NCBI RefSeq assembly: GCF_000336385.2
Contig: NZ_HG424441.1
Coordinates: forward strand, 1 to 49,882
Source: Lysobacter antibioticus HS124
Lineage (GTDB): Bacteria > Pseudomonadota > Gammaproteobacteria > Xanthomonadales > Xanthomonadaceae
DNA length: 49,882 bases
Reading direction: 5' to 3'
The notes beneath the pieces were generated by a model that was not told the origin of the DNA, made no database searches, and was given only the letters and a program-made list of their open reading frames with translations. Each line of letters begins with the position of its first letter. Within the stretch, counting starts at the first letter, position 1. Shown here in pieces: positions 1 through 9,899 of this stretch. A program made the position numbers and the translations under genes.

Positions 1-135
1 CCGCCCGCGGCTACCACGCCCGCGCCTTGGCGCTCATCGTCCGGATTCGTACCGGAACCGGCGAGCCCGTCGCGACCGCGGCGCCGGCACGCTGCGTTCT
101 CCGCGGCCGGCGGGCGCAGCCCGCGGAGGCCCCGC

Positions 136-141
136 TAGAAT
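136..141 (+). promoter_or_regulatory. Possible -10 element for cystathionine beta-synthase
   Basis: TAGAAT lies 38 bases upstream of the start at 180, in the context GCTAGAATGG. Nearly the same motif precedes the next gene (1736) and etfB (20109, minus strand), which supports it as a real -10 element. No convincing -35 box is visible at the expected spacing. Confidence 0.35.
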
Positions 142-179
142 GGCCGGGAACCGCCGCATGGAGCGGCTGCAGGATCCGC

Positions 180-1550
180 ATGGCCATTCACTCTTCCGTA
201 CTCGAACTCATCGGCAATACTCCGATCGTCAAGGCGCAGCGCCTGGATACCGGCGTCTGCGAGCTTTACTTCAAGCTCGAATCGCAGAACCCCGGCGGGT
301 CGATCAAGGACCGGATCGGTCTGTCGATGATCGAAGCCGCCGAGAAGGCCGGCAAGATCCAGCCCGGCGACACCCTGGTCGAGGGCACCGCCGGCAACAC
401 CGGCATCGGCCTGGCCCTGGTCGCCCAACAGAAGGGCTACAAGCTGCTGCTGGTGGTGCCGGACAAGATGAGCCGGGAGAAGATCTTCAACCTCAAGGCG
501 ATGGGCGCGCAGGTCGTGCTGACCCGGTCCGACGTCGCCAAGGGCCACCCGGATTACTACCAGGACATGGCCGAGCGGATCGCCCGCGAGACCCCGGGCG
601 CGTATTTCATCAATCAGTTCGGCAACCCCGACAACCCGGCCGCGCACGAGTTCGGCACCGGCCCGGAAATCCTCGCCCAGATGGACGGCAAGCTCGATGC
701 GATCGTGTTCGGCTGCGGCAGCTCCGGCACCATGACCGGCCTGTCGCGCGCGTTCGCCAAGCTGTCGCCGTCGACCGAGCTGGTCCTGGCCGACCCGGTC
801 GGTTCGATCCTGGAGGAATACATCAACCGCGGCACGCTGTCGGACAAGTCGGCGAGCTGGATGGTCGAGGGCATCGGCGAGGACTTCCTGCCGCCGATCT
901 CGGACTTCACCCGGGTCAAGCGGGCCTATGCGATCTCCGATAAGGAAAGCTTCCTGACCGCGCGCGAACTGCTGGAGAAGGAGGGCATCCTCGGCGGCTC
1001 CTCGACCGGCACCCTGCTGGCCGCGGCGCTGAAGTACTGCCGCGAGCAGACCGAGCCCAAGAAGGTGCTGGTGTTCGTCTGCGACACCGGCAACAAGTAC
1101 CTGTCGAAGATGTACAACGACTACTGGATGCTCGACAACGGCTTCATCGAGCGTCCGCGCCACGGCGACCTGCGCGATCTGATCCTGCGTCCGTACTCGC
1201 AGCGCGACACGGTCGTGGTCGGCCCCGGCGACCTGCTGGTGACGGCGTACCAGCGCATGAAGCTCTACGACGTATCGCAGTTGCCGGTGATGGACGGCGA
1301 GCACATCGTCGGCATCGTCGACGAGAGCGACGTGCTGCTGCACGTCTACGGCGACGAGTCGCGCTTCCGCGACCCGGTATCGACCGCGATGGTCAGCAAG
1401 CTCGACAAGATCCCGGTCGGCGAGCCGATCGAGTCGTTGCTGCCGGTGTTCGACCGCGGCCATGTCGCCATCGTCATGGACGGCGAACGCTTCCTCGGCC
1501 TGATCACCCGCATCGACTTGCTGAACTTCCTGCGCCGCCGGGTGCAGTGA
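180..1550 (+). CDS. cbs: Cystathionine beta-synthase with C-terminal CBS domain pair
   Basis: A PLP enzyme that condenses serine (or O-acetylserine) with homocysteine to cystathionine in the cytoplasm. The 456-aa product has the fold-type II cysteine synthase core at about residues 5-310, with the PLP lysine in SIKDR (K43) and the phosphate-cradle motif EGTAGNTG (67-74). Two CBS domains follow at about 340-456, as in Xanthomonas and yeast enzymes; plain CysK/CysM lack them. The start at 180 is chosen because AGGA lies just upstream and the protein begins where the family does; the frame is open back to 27 but without a ribosome site. A cystathionine gamma-lyase/synthase follows 239 bases downstream, so the pair can run transsulfuration from homocysteine to cysteine. 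An OAS-dependent cysteine synthase cannot be fully excluded from sequence. Confidence 0.92.
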   Translation: MAIHSSVLELIGNTPIVKAQRLDTGVCELYFKLESQNPGGSIKDRIGLSMIEAAEKAGKIQPGDTLVEGTAGNTGIGLALVAQQKGYKLLLVVPDKMSREKIFNLKAMGAQVVLTRSDVAKGHPDYYQDMAERIARETPGAYFINQFGNPDNPAAHEFGTGPEILAQMDGKLDAIVFGCGSSGTMTGLSRAFAKLSPSTELVLADPVGSILEEYINRGTLSDKSASWMVEGIGEDFLPPISDFTRVKRAYAISDKESFLTARELLEKEGILGGSSTGTLLAAALKYCREQTEPKKVLVFVCDTGNKYLSKMYNDYWMLDNGFIERPRHGDLRDLILRPYSQRDTVVVGPGDLLVTAYQRMKLYDVSQLPVMDGEHIVGIVDESDVLLHVYGDESRFRDPVSTAMVSKLDKIPVGEPIESLLPVFDRGHVAIVMDGERFLGLITRIDLLNFLRRRVQ

Positions 1551-1561
1551 CCGGCCGGCGG

Positions 1562-1588
1562 GCGGGCGCGCCGCGACGGCGCGCCCGC
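1562..1588 (+). terminator. Hairpin after cystathionine beta-synthase
   Basis: A perfect 11-bp GC stem (1562-1572 with 1578-1588) and 5-base loop lies 12 bases after the stop codon at 1550. No T-run follows, so it may act as a weak or Rho-assisted terminator or protect the 3' end. It suggests that the next gene has its own promoter. Confidence 0.5.
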
Positions 1589-1732
1589 GTTCAGGACGAC
1601 CGGGCCGGGCGGCACGCCTTCCACCCGTTCAGTTCGCGACCGGGCGCACAGACTCGGTCGCGCCGGCCGCCACGGCCCGCCTGCACCCCGGCTGAAGTCC
1701 CGGCCGGCGCGAAGAGCCCCTCACCGCGGCAA

Positions 1733-1741
1733 TGTTAGAAT
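1733..1741 (+). promoter_or_regulatory. Possible extended -10 promoter for the cystathionine gamma-lyase gene
   Basis: TGTTAGAAT is an extended -10 (TGn plus TAGAAT) 48 bases upstream of the start at 1790. The rest of the 1551-1789 gap holds only the hairpin at 1562-1588. Confidence 0.4.
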
Positions 1742-1789
1742 TCGCGGTTACGCCAAATGGCGCGACATCCAGCGAATGGGACGGATTCA

Positions 1790-2971
1790 ATGAGCCAACA
1801 GCAGGCAAAGGGCGGGGCGTCCAAGCTCGGCCTCGGCACTCTCGCGATCCATGCGGGACAGTCGCCCGACCCCAGCACCGGCGCGGTCATGCCGCCGATC
1901 TACGCGACCTCGACCTACGCCCAGCGCAGCCCCGGCGAACACCAGGGCTTCGAGTACTCGCGCAGCCACAACCCGACCCGCTTCGCCTACGAGCGCTGCG
2001 TCGCCGGCCTGGAAGGCGGTAGCCGCGGCTACGCCTTCGCCTCCGGCCTGGCCGCGACCTCGACCATCCTCGAGCTGTTCGACGCCGGCAGCCACGTGAT
2101 CGCGATGGACGACGTCTACGGCGGCACCTACCGCCTGTTCGAGCGCGTCCGCCGCCGCTCCGCCGGACTGGACTTCAGCTGGGTCGACCTCAGCGACGTC
2201 GCCGCCTTCGAGGCGGCGATCCGCCCCGAAACCAAGCTGGTCTGGATCGAGACCCCGACCAACCCGTTGCTGAAGCTGGTCGACATCGCCGCGATCGCCG
2301 CGATCGCGCGCAAGCGCGGCCTGGTGGTGGTGGTCGACAACACCTTCTCCTCGCCGATCCTGCAGCGCCCGCTCGAACTGGGCGCGCACATCGTCATGCA
2401 CTCGGCGACCAAGTACCTCAACGGCCATTCCGACATCGTCGGCGGCATGGCCGTGGTCGGCGACGACGCCGACCTGGCCGAGCGCCTGGGCTTCCTGCAG
2501 AACGCGGTCGGCGGTATCCAGGGCCCGTTCGACAGCTTCCTGGCCTTGCGCGGCCTGAAGACCCTGCACCTGCGGATGAAGGCGCACTGCGAGAACGCGC
2601 AGGTCCTGGCCGAGTGGCTGGAAACCCATCCCGCGGTCGAGAAGGTGATCTATCCGGGCCTGAAGTCGCATCCGCAGCACGCCCTGGCCCAGCGCCAGAT
2701 GCACGGCTACGGCGGCATGATCAGCCTCTTCGTCAAGGGCGGCCTGGACGGCGCGCGGCGGATGATGGAACGCTGCGAGCTGTTCACCATCGCCGAGTCG
2801 CTCGGCGGCGTGGAAAGCCTGGTCAATCATCCGGCGGTGATGACCCACGCCTCGATCCCGCCCGATCGCCGCGCCGCCCTGGGCATCGCCGACAACCTGG
2901 TGCGCCTGAGCGTGGGCGTGGAGGATGCGGCCGACCTGAAGGCCGAGCTCGAGCGGGCGCTGAGTGCTTAA
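1790..2971 (+). CDS. metB: Cystathionine gamma-lyase / gamma-synthase family protein
   Basis: A 393-aa Cys/Met-metabolism PLP enzyme (fold type I, trans-sulfuration family). It carries the PLP lysine in SATKYLNGHSD (K208) and the aspartate in VVVDNTFSSP that contacts the pyridine ring; its length is normal for the family. In Xanthomonas the orthologue at this position is usually named metB, but biochemically such proteins often act as cystathionine gamma-lyase. Pairing with cystathionine beta-synthase favours the lyase direction (cystathionine to cysteine, 2-oxobutyrate and ammonia). I chose the ATG at 1790 over an in-frame ATG at 1757, which would lie close to the likely -10 element. This gene is the conserved left flank of the O-antigen locus in xanthomonads; the first glycosyltransferase starts 49 bases after it, so read-through into that operon is possible. 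Confidence 0.9.
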   Translation: MSQQQAKGGASKLGLGTLAIHAGQSPDPSTGAVMPPIYATSTYAQRSPGEHQGFEYSRSHNPTRFAYERCVAGLEGGSRGYAFASGLAATSTILELFDAGSHVIAMDDVYGGTYRLFERVRRRSAGLDFSWVDLSDVAAFEAAIRPETKLVWIETPTNPLLKLVDIAAIAAIARKRGLVVVVDNTFSSPILQRPLELGAHIVMHSATKYLNGHSDIVGGMAVVGDDADLAERLGFLQNAVGGIQGPFDSFLALRGLKTLHLRMKAHCENAQVLAEWLETHPAVEKVIYPGLKSHPQHALAQRQMHGYGGMISLFVKGGLDGARRMMERCELFTIAESLGGVESLVNHPAVMTHASIPPDRRAALGIADNLVRLSVGVEDAADLKAELERALSA

Positions 2972-3019
2972 GACCATGATCGTGGTGCGCTGGAAGCTCG
3001 CGTGCAGGAGCGCGCGCCC

Positions 3020-4363
3020 ATGACCGCTGCCGCTTTCGACTCCACCCGCGGCCTGTTGGCGCTGTGGGCCTGGGGGCGCCGGCAAGCCTGGCTACAAGGC
3101 GTGTATCGGCTTGTTCCGCAGCGCGCCCGCTACAAGGTGTCGTTCGAACTGGCGCGCCGGGCGAGCCGACGCACCCGCTTCCCGCGAACCGAGTCCTGGT
3201 CGCGGCCCATAGCGACGTCCACGCCGGCGGCGCCGGCGGCGCCGGCGATCGGCGCGGGAGCCAACATCCTGGGCTACCTGCGCGGCCAGTTCGGTTTGGC
3301 CGAAAGCGCGCGAATGTATTCACGCGCGCTGCTCGATGCGCGTTATCCCGTGGCTCTGTTCGATGTCGCCATCGATCTGCCGCACGGTCTCGACGACCGC
3401 AGTGTCGAGGCGCATATCGGCGACGCCACGCCTTACTCAACCAGCATCCTATTCGTCAATCCCGATTGTCTGCAGCCGGCTATGGATCTCATCGGCCCGG
3501 CGCGCCTGCGCGGCAAGCGGTTGATCGCCTGCTGGTTTTGGGAGTTGCAGGACATTCCGCACGATTGGTTGCCGGCGATCGAGCTGGTGGACGAAATCAT
3601 GGTCGCGTCCGAGTTCGTCAAGGACGCCTTCGAGCGGGTCACCGACAAGCCGGTGTTCTGCGTCCCGTTGCCGTTGAGCCCGGTGCCCGACAGCGGCCTG
3701 CAGCGTGGCGACTTCGGCTTGCCGGAAGATTCTTTCGTTTTCCTGTGTACGTTCGACTTCAACTCCTGGGTGCATCGCAAGAATCCGTTCGCGGTGATCG
3801 AGGCTTTTCGGCGGGCGTTTCCGCAAGGTCGCGATGACGTGCAGCTGCTGGTTAAGTCCAGCAACGGCCATCGCCACCCGGACAAGTTCCTCGAGCTGCT
3901 GGCGGCAAGCGCACAGGATCCGCGCATAGTGGTGCGCGACGAAGTCATCGACCGCGCGCATGTTCACGCCCTGCAGCGTTGCGCCGACGTCTACGTATCG
4001 CTGCATCGCGCCGAAGGCTTCGGCTTGGGGCTGGCCGAGTGCATGGCAATGGGCAAGCCGGTAATCGCCACCGGGTGGTCCGGCAACGTCGACTTCATGG
4101 ACCAGGCCAACAGCTGTTTGGTTGGCTATCGGCTGGTGCCGGTAGGCGACGGAGAATATCCGCATCCCGATGGAGCGCTGTGGGCCGAGGCCGATGTGGA
4201 CGAGGCAGCCGCGCACATGCGGCGCCTGGCCGACGACCGCGGCTATGCGGCGGGCTTAGGCGCGCGCGCGGCGCAGTCCGTTGCGGCGAGGTTATCTCCG
4301 CAAGCAGCTGCGGCGGCGCTGATCGCGCGACTCGAAGCCGGGTCGGTCGGAGGACTGAGCTGA
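3020..4363 (+). CDS. GT4-family glycosyltransferase, O-antigen synthesis
   Basis: A 447-aa cytoplasmic glycosyltransferase of GT-B fold (group 1/GT4). The C-terminal half has the E-x7-E nucleotide-sugar motif in AEGFGLGLAE (E332 and E340) followed by a GKPVIATGWSGN segment, both typical of GT4. The N-terminal about 75 residues are arginine- and proline-rich and poorly conserved-looking. It is the first gene of the plus-strand O-antigen operon, 49 bases after metB and 88 before wzm. The operon makes GDP-D-rhamnose, so it probably transfers D-rhamnose or an adaptor sugar to the lipid-linked chain; donor and linkage cannot be read from the sequence. The start at ATG 3020 is preferred; a GTG at 3002 is in frame. 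Confidence 0.85.
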   Translation: MTAAAFDSTRGLLALWAWGRRQAWLQGVYRLVPQRARYKVSFELARRASRRTRFPRTESWSRPIATSTPAAPAAPAIGAGANILGYLRGQFGLAESARMYSRALLDARYPVALFDVAIDLPHGLDDRSVEAHIGDATPYSTSILFVNPDCLQPAMDLIGPARLRGKRLIACWFWELQDIPHDWLPAIELVDEIMVASEFVKDAFERVTDKPVFCVPLPLSPVPDSGLQRGDFGLPEDSFVFLCTFDFNSWVHRKNPFAVIEAFRRAFPQGRDDVQLLVKSSNGHRHPDKFLELLAASAQDPRIVVRDEVIDRAHVHALQRCADVYVSLHRAEGFGLGLAECMAMGKPVIATGWSGNVDFMDQANSCLVGYRLVPVGDGEYPHPDGALWAEADVDEAAAHMRRLADDRGYAAGLGARAAQSVAARLSPQAAAAALIARLEAGSVGGLS

Positions 4364-4387
4364 TGCGTTCCGGTTGCATCATCGGCG

Positions 4388-4415
4388 CCGCACGAATCGG
4401 ATCCGCATCGTGCGG
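4388..4415 (+). other. Intercistronic hairpin before wzm
   Basis: An 8-bp perfect inverted repeat (4388-4395 with 4408-4415, 12-base loop containing CGGATCCG) sits in the 87-base gap before wzm. It lacks a T-run. It could be a processing site or weak attenuator inside the operon, or chance in GC-rich DNA. Confidence 0.3.
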
Positions 4416-4450
4416 TCCGCGCGTCGCCTCGGATTTGGTTGGAGACCTCA

Positions 4451-5245
4451 ATGCGTGACCTGATTCTCGCGATATGGCGCTATCGCTTCTTCATCGCCTC
4501 ATCAATCAAGAATGATCTGCGTTCGCGTTTCGTGCGCAGCAAGCTAGGCGGCTTATGGATGATCATCCATCCGCTGATGCAGGTGCTGATCTTCGCCCTG
4601 ATTCTGTCGGAGGTGCTGGCGGCCAAGCTGCCTGGCATCGACAACAAGTACGCCTATGCGCTGTACCTGATGGCTGGAATGACGTGCTGGTCGTTGTTTG
4701 CCGAGACCATCTCGCGCTTCCTGAGCCTTTTCGTCGATAACGGCAACCTGATGAAGAAGATGGCGTTCCCGCGCATCTGCCTGCCGATCATCGCGGCTGG
4801 CACCACGTTGGTGAACAACGTGTTGTTGTTGCTGGCGATCTTCGCGGTTTTTGCGGTGCTGGGGCATTTCCCCGGCGCCACGGCTTTGTGGTTGCCGTTG
4901 TTGATGTTGTTGACCCTTGTGTTGGCGATGGGCTTCGGCATGGTGCTCGGCGTGCTGAACGTGTTCATGCGCGATATCGGCCAAGTGGTGCCTGTGGTGC
5001 TGCAGGCGCTGTTCTGGCTGACGCCGGTGGTGTACGTGATCAAGGCCTTGCCGGAGCACTACCATCAGTGGTTCCGGCTCAATCCGATGTATCCGTTGGT
5101 GACCAGCTACCAGAACGTGCTCGTGTTCCAGAAGCCGCCGCTGCTGGCGGATCTGGCCTGGTTGTCCGTGTGGGCGGGAGCCTTCATGTTCATCGGTTTC
5201 TGGACCTTTCGGCGCGCCAGCCCTGAAATGGTGGACGTGTTATGA
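4451..5245 (+). CDS. wzm: O-antigen ABC transporter permease Wzm
   Basis: A 264-aa inner-membrane protein of the ABC-2 polysaccharide export family with about six hydrophobic segments. The N-terminal cytoplasmic stretch before the first segment contains FVRSKLGGLWMIIHP, a recognisable feature of KpsM/Wzm/TagG permeases. With Wzt it exports the finished undecaprenyl-linked O-polysaccharide. The start at 4451 has GGAG six bases upstream (4441-4444); an in-frame TTG at 4439 would lack this. Its end overlaps wzt by four bases (ATGA), as expected for translational coupling of transporter subunits. The presence of Wzm/Wzt, and the absence of Wzx/Wzy in the window, indicates the ABC-transporter-dependent O-antigen route. 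Confidence 0.93.
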   Translation: MRDLILAIWRYRFFIASSIKNDLRSRFVRSKLGGLWMIIHPLMQVLIFALILSEVLAAKLPGIDNKYAYALYLMAGMTCWSLFAETISRFLSLFVDNGNLMKKMAFPRICLPIIAAGTTLVNNVLLLLAIFAVFAVLGHFPGATALWLPLLMLLTLVLAMGFGMVLGVLNVFMRDIGQVVPVVLQALFWLTPVVYVIKALPEHYHQWFRLNPMYPLVTSYQNVLVFQKPPLLADLAWLSVWAGAFMFIGFWTFRRASPEMVDVL

Positions 5246-6474
5246 ATGGCGGCGCATTGCAGGTTCATCGGCTTGGCAAGGCCTATCGGCATTGGCGCAG
5301 CGAGTGGCTGCGGGTGGCCTCGTGGTTCGGCCTCTACACCGGCGTCGCGGATGAGCATTGGGTGTTGCGCGACGTTTCGTTCTCCGTCGCGCCCGGCGAG
5401 AGCGTCGGTATCGTCGGCCAGAATGGCGCCGGCAAGAGCACCTTGCTCAAGTTGGTGACCGGCACCTCGCGGCCGACCGAAGGCGCGGTGGGCGTGCAAG
5501 GCCGGGTCGCGGCGATCCTGGAGCTGGGGATGGGCTTCAACCCCGATCTTACCGGCCGCCAGAACGCATTCCATTCGGCCGGTCTGATGGGCTATTCCGA
5601 GTCCCAGATCGCCGCCGTGATGCCCGAGATCGAGCGCTTCGCGGAGATCGGCGAGTACTTCGACGAACCGGCGCGGACGTATTCCAGCGGCATGCAGATG
5701 CGCGTAGCTTTCAGCGTGGCGACCGCGATCCGGCCTGACGTGCTGATCGTCGACGAAGCGCTGTCGGTCGGCGACGCCTATTTCGTCCATAAGAGCTTCC
5801 AGCGTATTCGCGAGTTCCGCGAAGCGGGAACGACCTTGCTGATCGTTTCCCACGATGCGGTCGCGATCCAGTCGATGTGCGACCGTGCGGTACTGCTGGA
5901 TGCGGGGCGTTTGGTATTGGACGGGCCGCCGCAGGAAGTCTTCGACTATTACAACGCGATGATCGCGGACAAGGAAAACGCCTCGATCCGGATCGAGGCC
6001 AGCCAGGGCCACGTGGCCACCCATTCCGGCTCGGGCGAAGCGGTGTTCGAATCGGTCGGGTTGTTCGACGCACAGGGGCAGCCGGTCGAGTTCGTCGAAG
6101 TGGGGGCGCCGCTGACGCTGCAAGCGCGAGTCCGAGCGAACGAAAAAATTCCACGCCTGATTTTCGGCTACATGCTGCGCGACCGGCTCGGCCAGCCGAT
6201 TTACGGCACCAACACCGACCACACCGCTCAGCCGGTGGAAGGCTTACGCGAAGGCGACGAAATTGTTTTCCGGGTGTGCTTCCAGGCCGATCTGGGCGTC
6301 GGGTCGTATTCAATATCGGTCGCTCTGTCGAGCACCGAAACCCATTTGGTCAAGAACTACGAGTGGCGCGACATGGCCGTGCTGTTCACCGTGGCCAACG
6401 CTGCCAAGCCGAGATTCGTGGGTCTTGCTTATCTGCCGGCCTCGATCGAGGTCCAGCATAAGCATGGAGCATGA
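5242..6474 (+). CDS. wzt: O-antigen ABC transporter ATP-binding protein Wzt with C-terminal glycan-binding domain
   Basis: A 410-aa ATPase that powers O-antigen export. The N-terminal domain (1-240) has Walker A GQNGAGKST (59-67), the signature YSSGM (147-151), Walker B with catalytic Glu (VLIVDEALS, D171/E172) and the switch histidine H204. Residues about 250-410 form the Wzt_C beta-sandwich that, in E. coli O8/O9a, recognises the modified non-reducing end of the chain. The extra C-terminal domain implies that the polymer is capped before export, and the next gene encodes a methyltransferase that could make the cap. The N-terminal 40 residues include a WLRVASWFGLY segment typical of this Wzt group. 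Confidence 0.94.
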   Translation: MNGGALQVHRLGKAYRHWRSEWLRVASWFGLYTGVADEHWVLRDVSFSVAPGESVGIVGQNGAGKSTLLKLVTGTSRPTEGAVGVQGRVAAILELGMGFNPDLTGRQNAFHSAGLMGYSESQIAAVMPEIERFAEIGEYFDEPARTYSSGMQMRVAFSVATAIRPDVLIVDEALSVGDAYFVHKSFQRIREFREAGTTLLIVSHDAVAIQSMCDRAVLLDAGRLVLDGPPQEVFDYYNAMIADKENASIRIEASQGHVATHSGSGEAVFESVGLFDAQGQPVEFVEVGAPLTLQARVRANEKIPRLIFGYMLRDRLGQPIYGTNTDHTAQPVEGLREGDEIVFRVCFQADLGVGSYSISVALSSTETHLVKNYEWRDMAVLFTVANAAKPRFVGLAYLPASIEVQHKHGA

Positions 6475-6558
6475 GGCCTTAGCCGCTGGAGCGTGGTTCG
6501 CGGTGAGGGCGACCCTGCGATCCGCGCCGGCATCCAATCGAGATCGAGAGAGAGTGAC

Positions 6559-7961
6559 ATGAGTGCTTCATTTATGACGTTCGATGTCGGACACGTGCTT
6601 CGCCGCGTCCGCAACGAAGTGGCCCGGCTGGGTGGCAGCCCCGAGGCGTTGGGCGGGGATTTTCTCGACGGGGGAGAGGATTCCCTGCCGCGCTGGCGCC
6701 CGGTGACGCCTCCGCTCGAGCGCAAGGCAGCGTACACTCTGGGCGAGCTTCTGGCCTATTCGGACGAGGCTTTCATCGAAAATGCCTACATGGCGATCTT
6801 GCGCCGCCGGCCCGACGAAGGCGGCGGCCGCGCCTTGACCGAAGCATTGCGCAGCGGTCAGCTGACCAAGATCGGCGCGCTTGGCGAACTGCGCTGGTCG
6901 GCCGAAGGGATGCTGTATCAAACCCACATCGACGGGCTACTGGTTCCCTACACTTTCTTCAAATGGTCGCGCAAACGGCTGATCGGCCCGGCGCTGCGAT
7001 GGGCCCACGCGGTGTTGCGGCTGGGCGACATGCCCAGGCGCGCCGCGGCCGGAGAGGCGGCGCAGAGTCGCGAGACCCGCGAACTGGGCCGCCTTGTCAA
7101 CACGCTTTCGCTGGCAACCGAGGCGCGCCTGGCGCACGTCGAGTCCTGGGTGGACGCCGCCACCATCGCCGCGCGCGAGGAGGCGCGGACCGAAAAGACC
7201 TTGTTCGAGCGTTTGGCCCGGGTCGAGGCCTGGATCGATGCCCAGGCCGCCGAGAAGGCGGCGAGCGAATCGCGCGAGCAGGCCTTGGCGCCGTTGTACG
7301 TGCGCTTCGAGGAGGCGTTTCGGGGCGCGCCGGATTTGATCCGCCAGCGCGCGCTGCCGTATCTGGGAATGGTACAGGCAGCCGGCTTGGGGACGGCTGC
7401 CGCGCCGATCGTCGACGTCGGCTGCGGCAACGGCGAATGGCTGGAATTGCTGCGCGACCACGGCCTGGTCGGACGCGGCATCGATACCAACGCGACGTTC
7501 GTGCAGAGCTGCCGCGCACGCGGGCTGGATGCAATGGAAGGTGACGCCCTGGCCTTGTTGGCCTCCATGCCGGACGAGTCGGTCGGCGCCGTCACCGGCA
7601 TGCACATTGCCGAACATCTGCCGTTCCCGGTCCTGGTGCAACTGGTCGACGAATGCCGGCGGGTCATCCGTCCCGGCGGAATGTTGATCCTGGAGACGCC
7701 GAACCCGGAGAATCTGCTGGTCGCATCCCACTATTTTTACTTCGACCCGACTCACCGCAATCCGTTGCCGCCGCTGGCGCTGCAGTGGCTGGCTGGGGAA
7801 CGTGGCTTCGAGCATGTCACGATCGAGCGACTGACCATCGGACGGGAAATCCAGGCGCCGCCGTTGCTGCCCGAAGATGCAGCCGGCGCGGCTTCGATCA
7901 ACGTCATGCTGAGCTTGCTGCACGCCGCGCCGGATTACGCGATTGTCGCGAGGCGCGGACA

Positions 7962-7965
<4 letters not shown>
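6559..7965 (+). CDS. DUF4214-like / coiled-coil / SAM methyltransferase protein, candidate O-antigen chain terminator
   Basis: A 468-aa three-part protein. Residues about 55-130 resemble the DUF4214 helical domain often found in glycan-related proteins (YSDEAFIENAYMAILRRRP). Residues about 165-245 are charged, helical and probably coiled coil, and contain two related units, RLAHVESWVDA (190-200) and RLARVEAWIDA (218-228). Residues about 250-465 form a class I SAM methyltransferase with motif I IVDVGCGNGEW (284-294) and TGMHIAEHLPF. By analogy with WbdD, which caps E. coli polymannan and measures chain length with a coiled coil, this could methylate the chain end recognised by the Wzt C-terminal domain; that role is inferred. 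Start 6559 is preceded by a purine-rich GAGAGAGAG. Its stop overlaps rmd by four bases (ATGA). Confidence 0.8.
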
Positions 7966-9853
<1,888 letters not shown>

Positions 9854-9899
9854 GGCGGACGCAGCGCGCGGTACACATACGGTCGAGACAGACAGAAAT

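Noticed and set aside
135-1463. A 442-codon open frame on the minus strand opposite cystathionine beta-synthase
   Set aside because: High GC opens long antisense frames; the product is a biased Arg/Asp/His/Val mix with no domain, and the plus-strand gene is certain.
2016-2023. GGCGGTAG, the ops element core of JUMPstart sequences found before O-antigen operons
   Set aside because: It lies inside the metB-like coding region, in frame as Gly-Gly-Ser, with no other part of a JUMPstart sequence and almost 1 kb before the operon.
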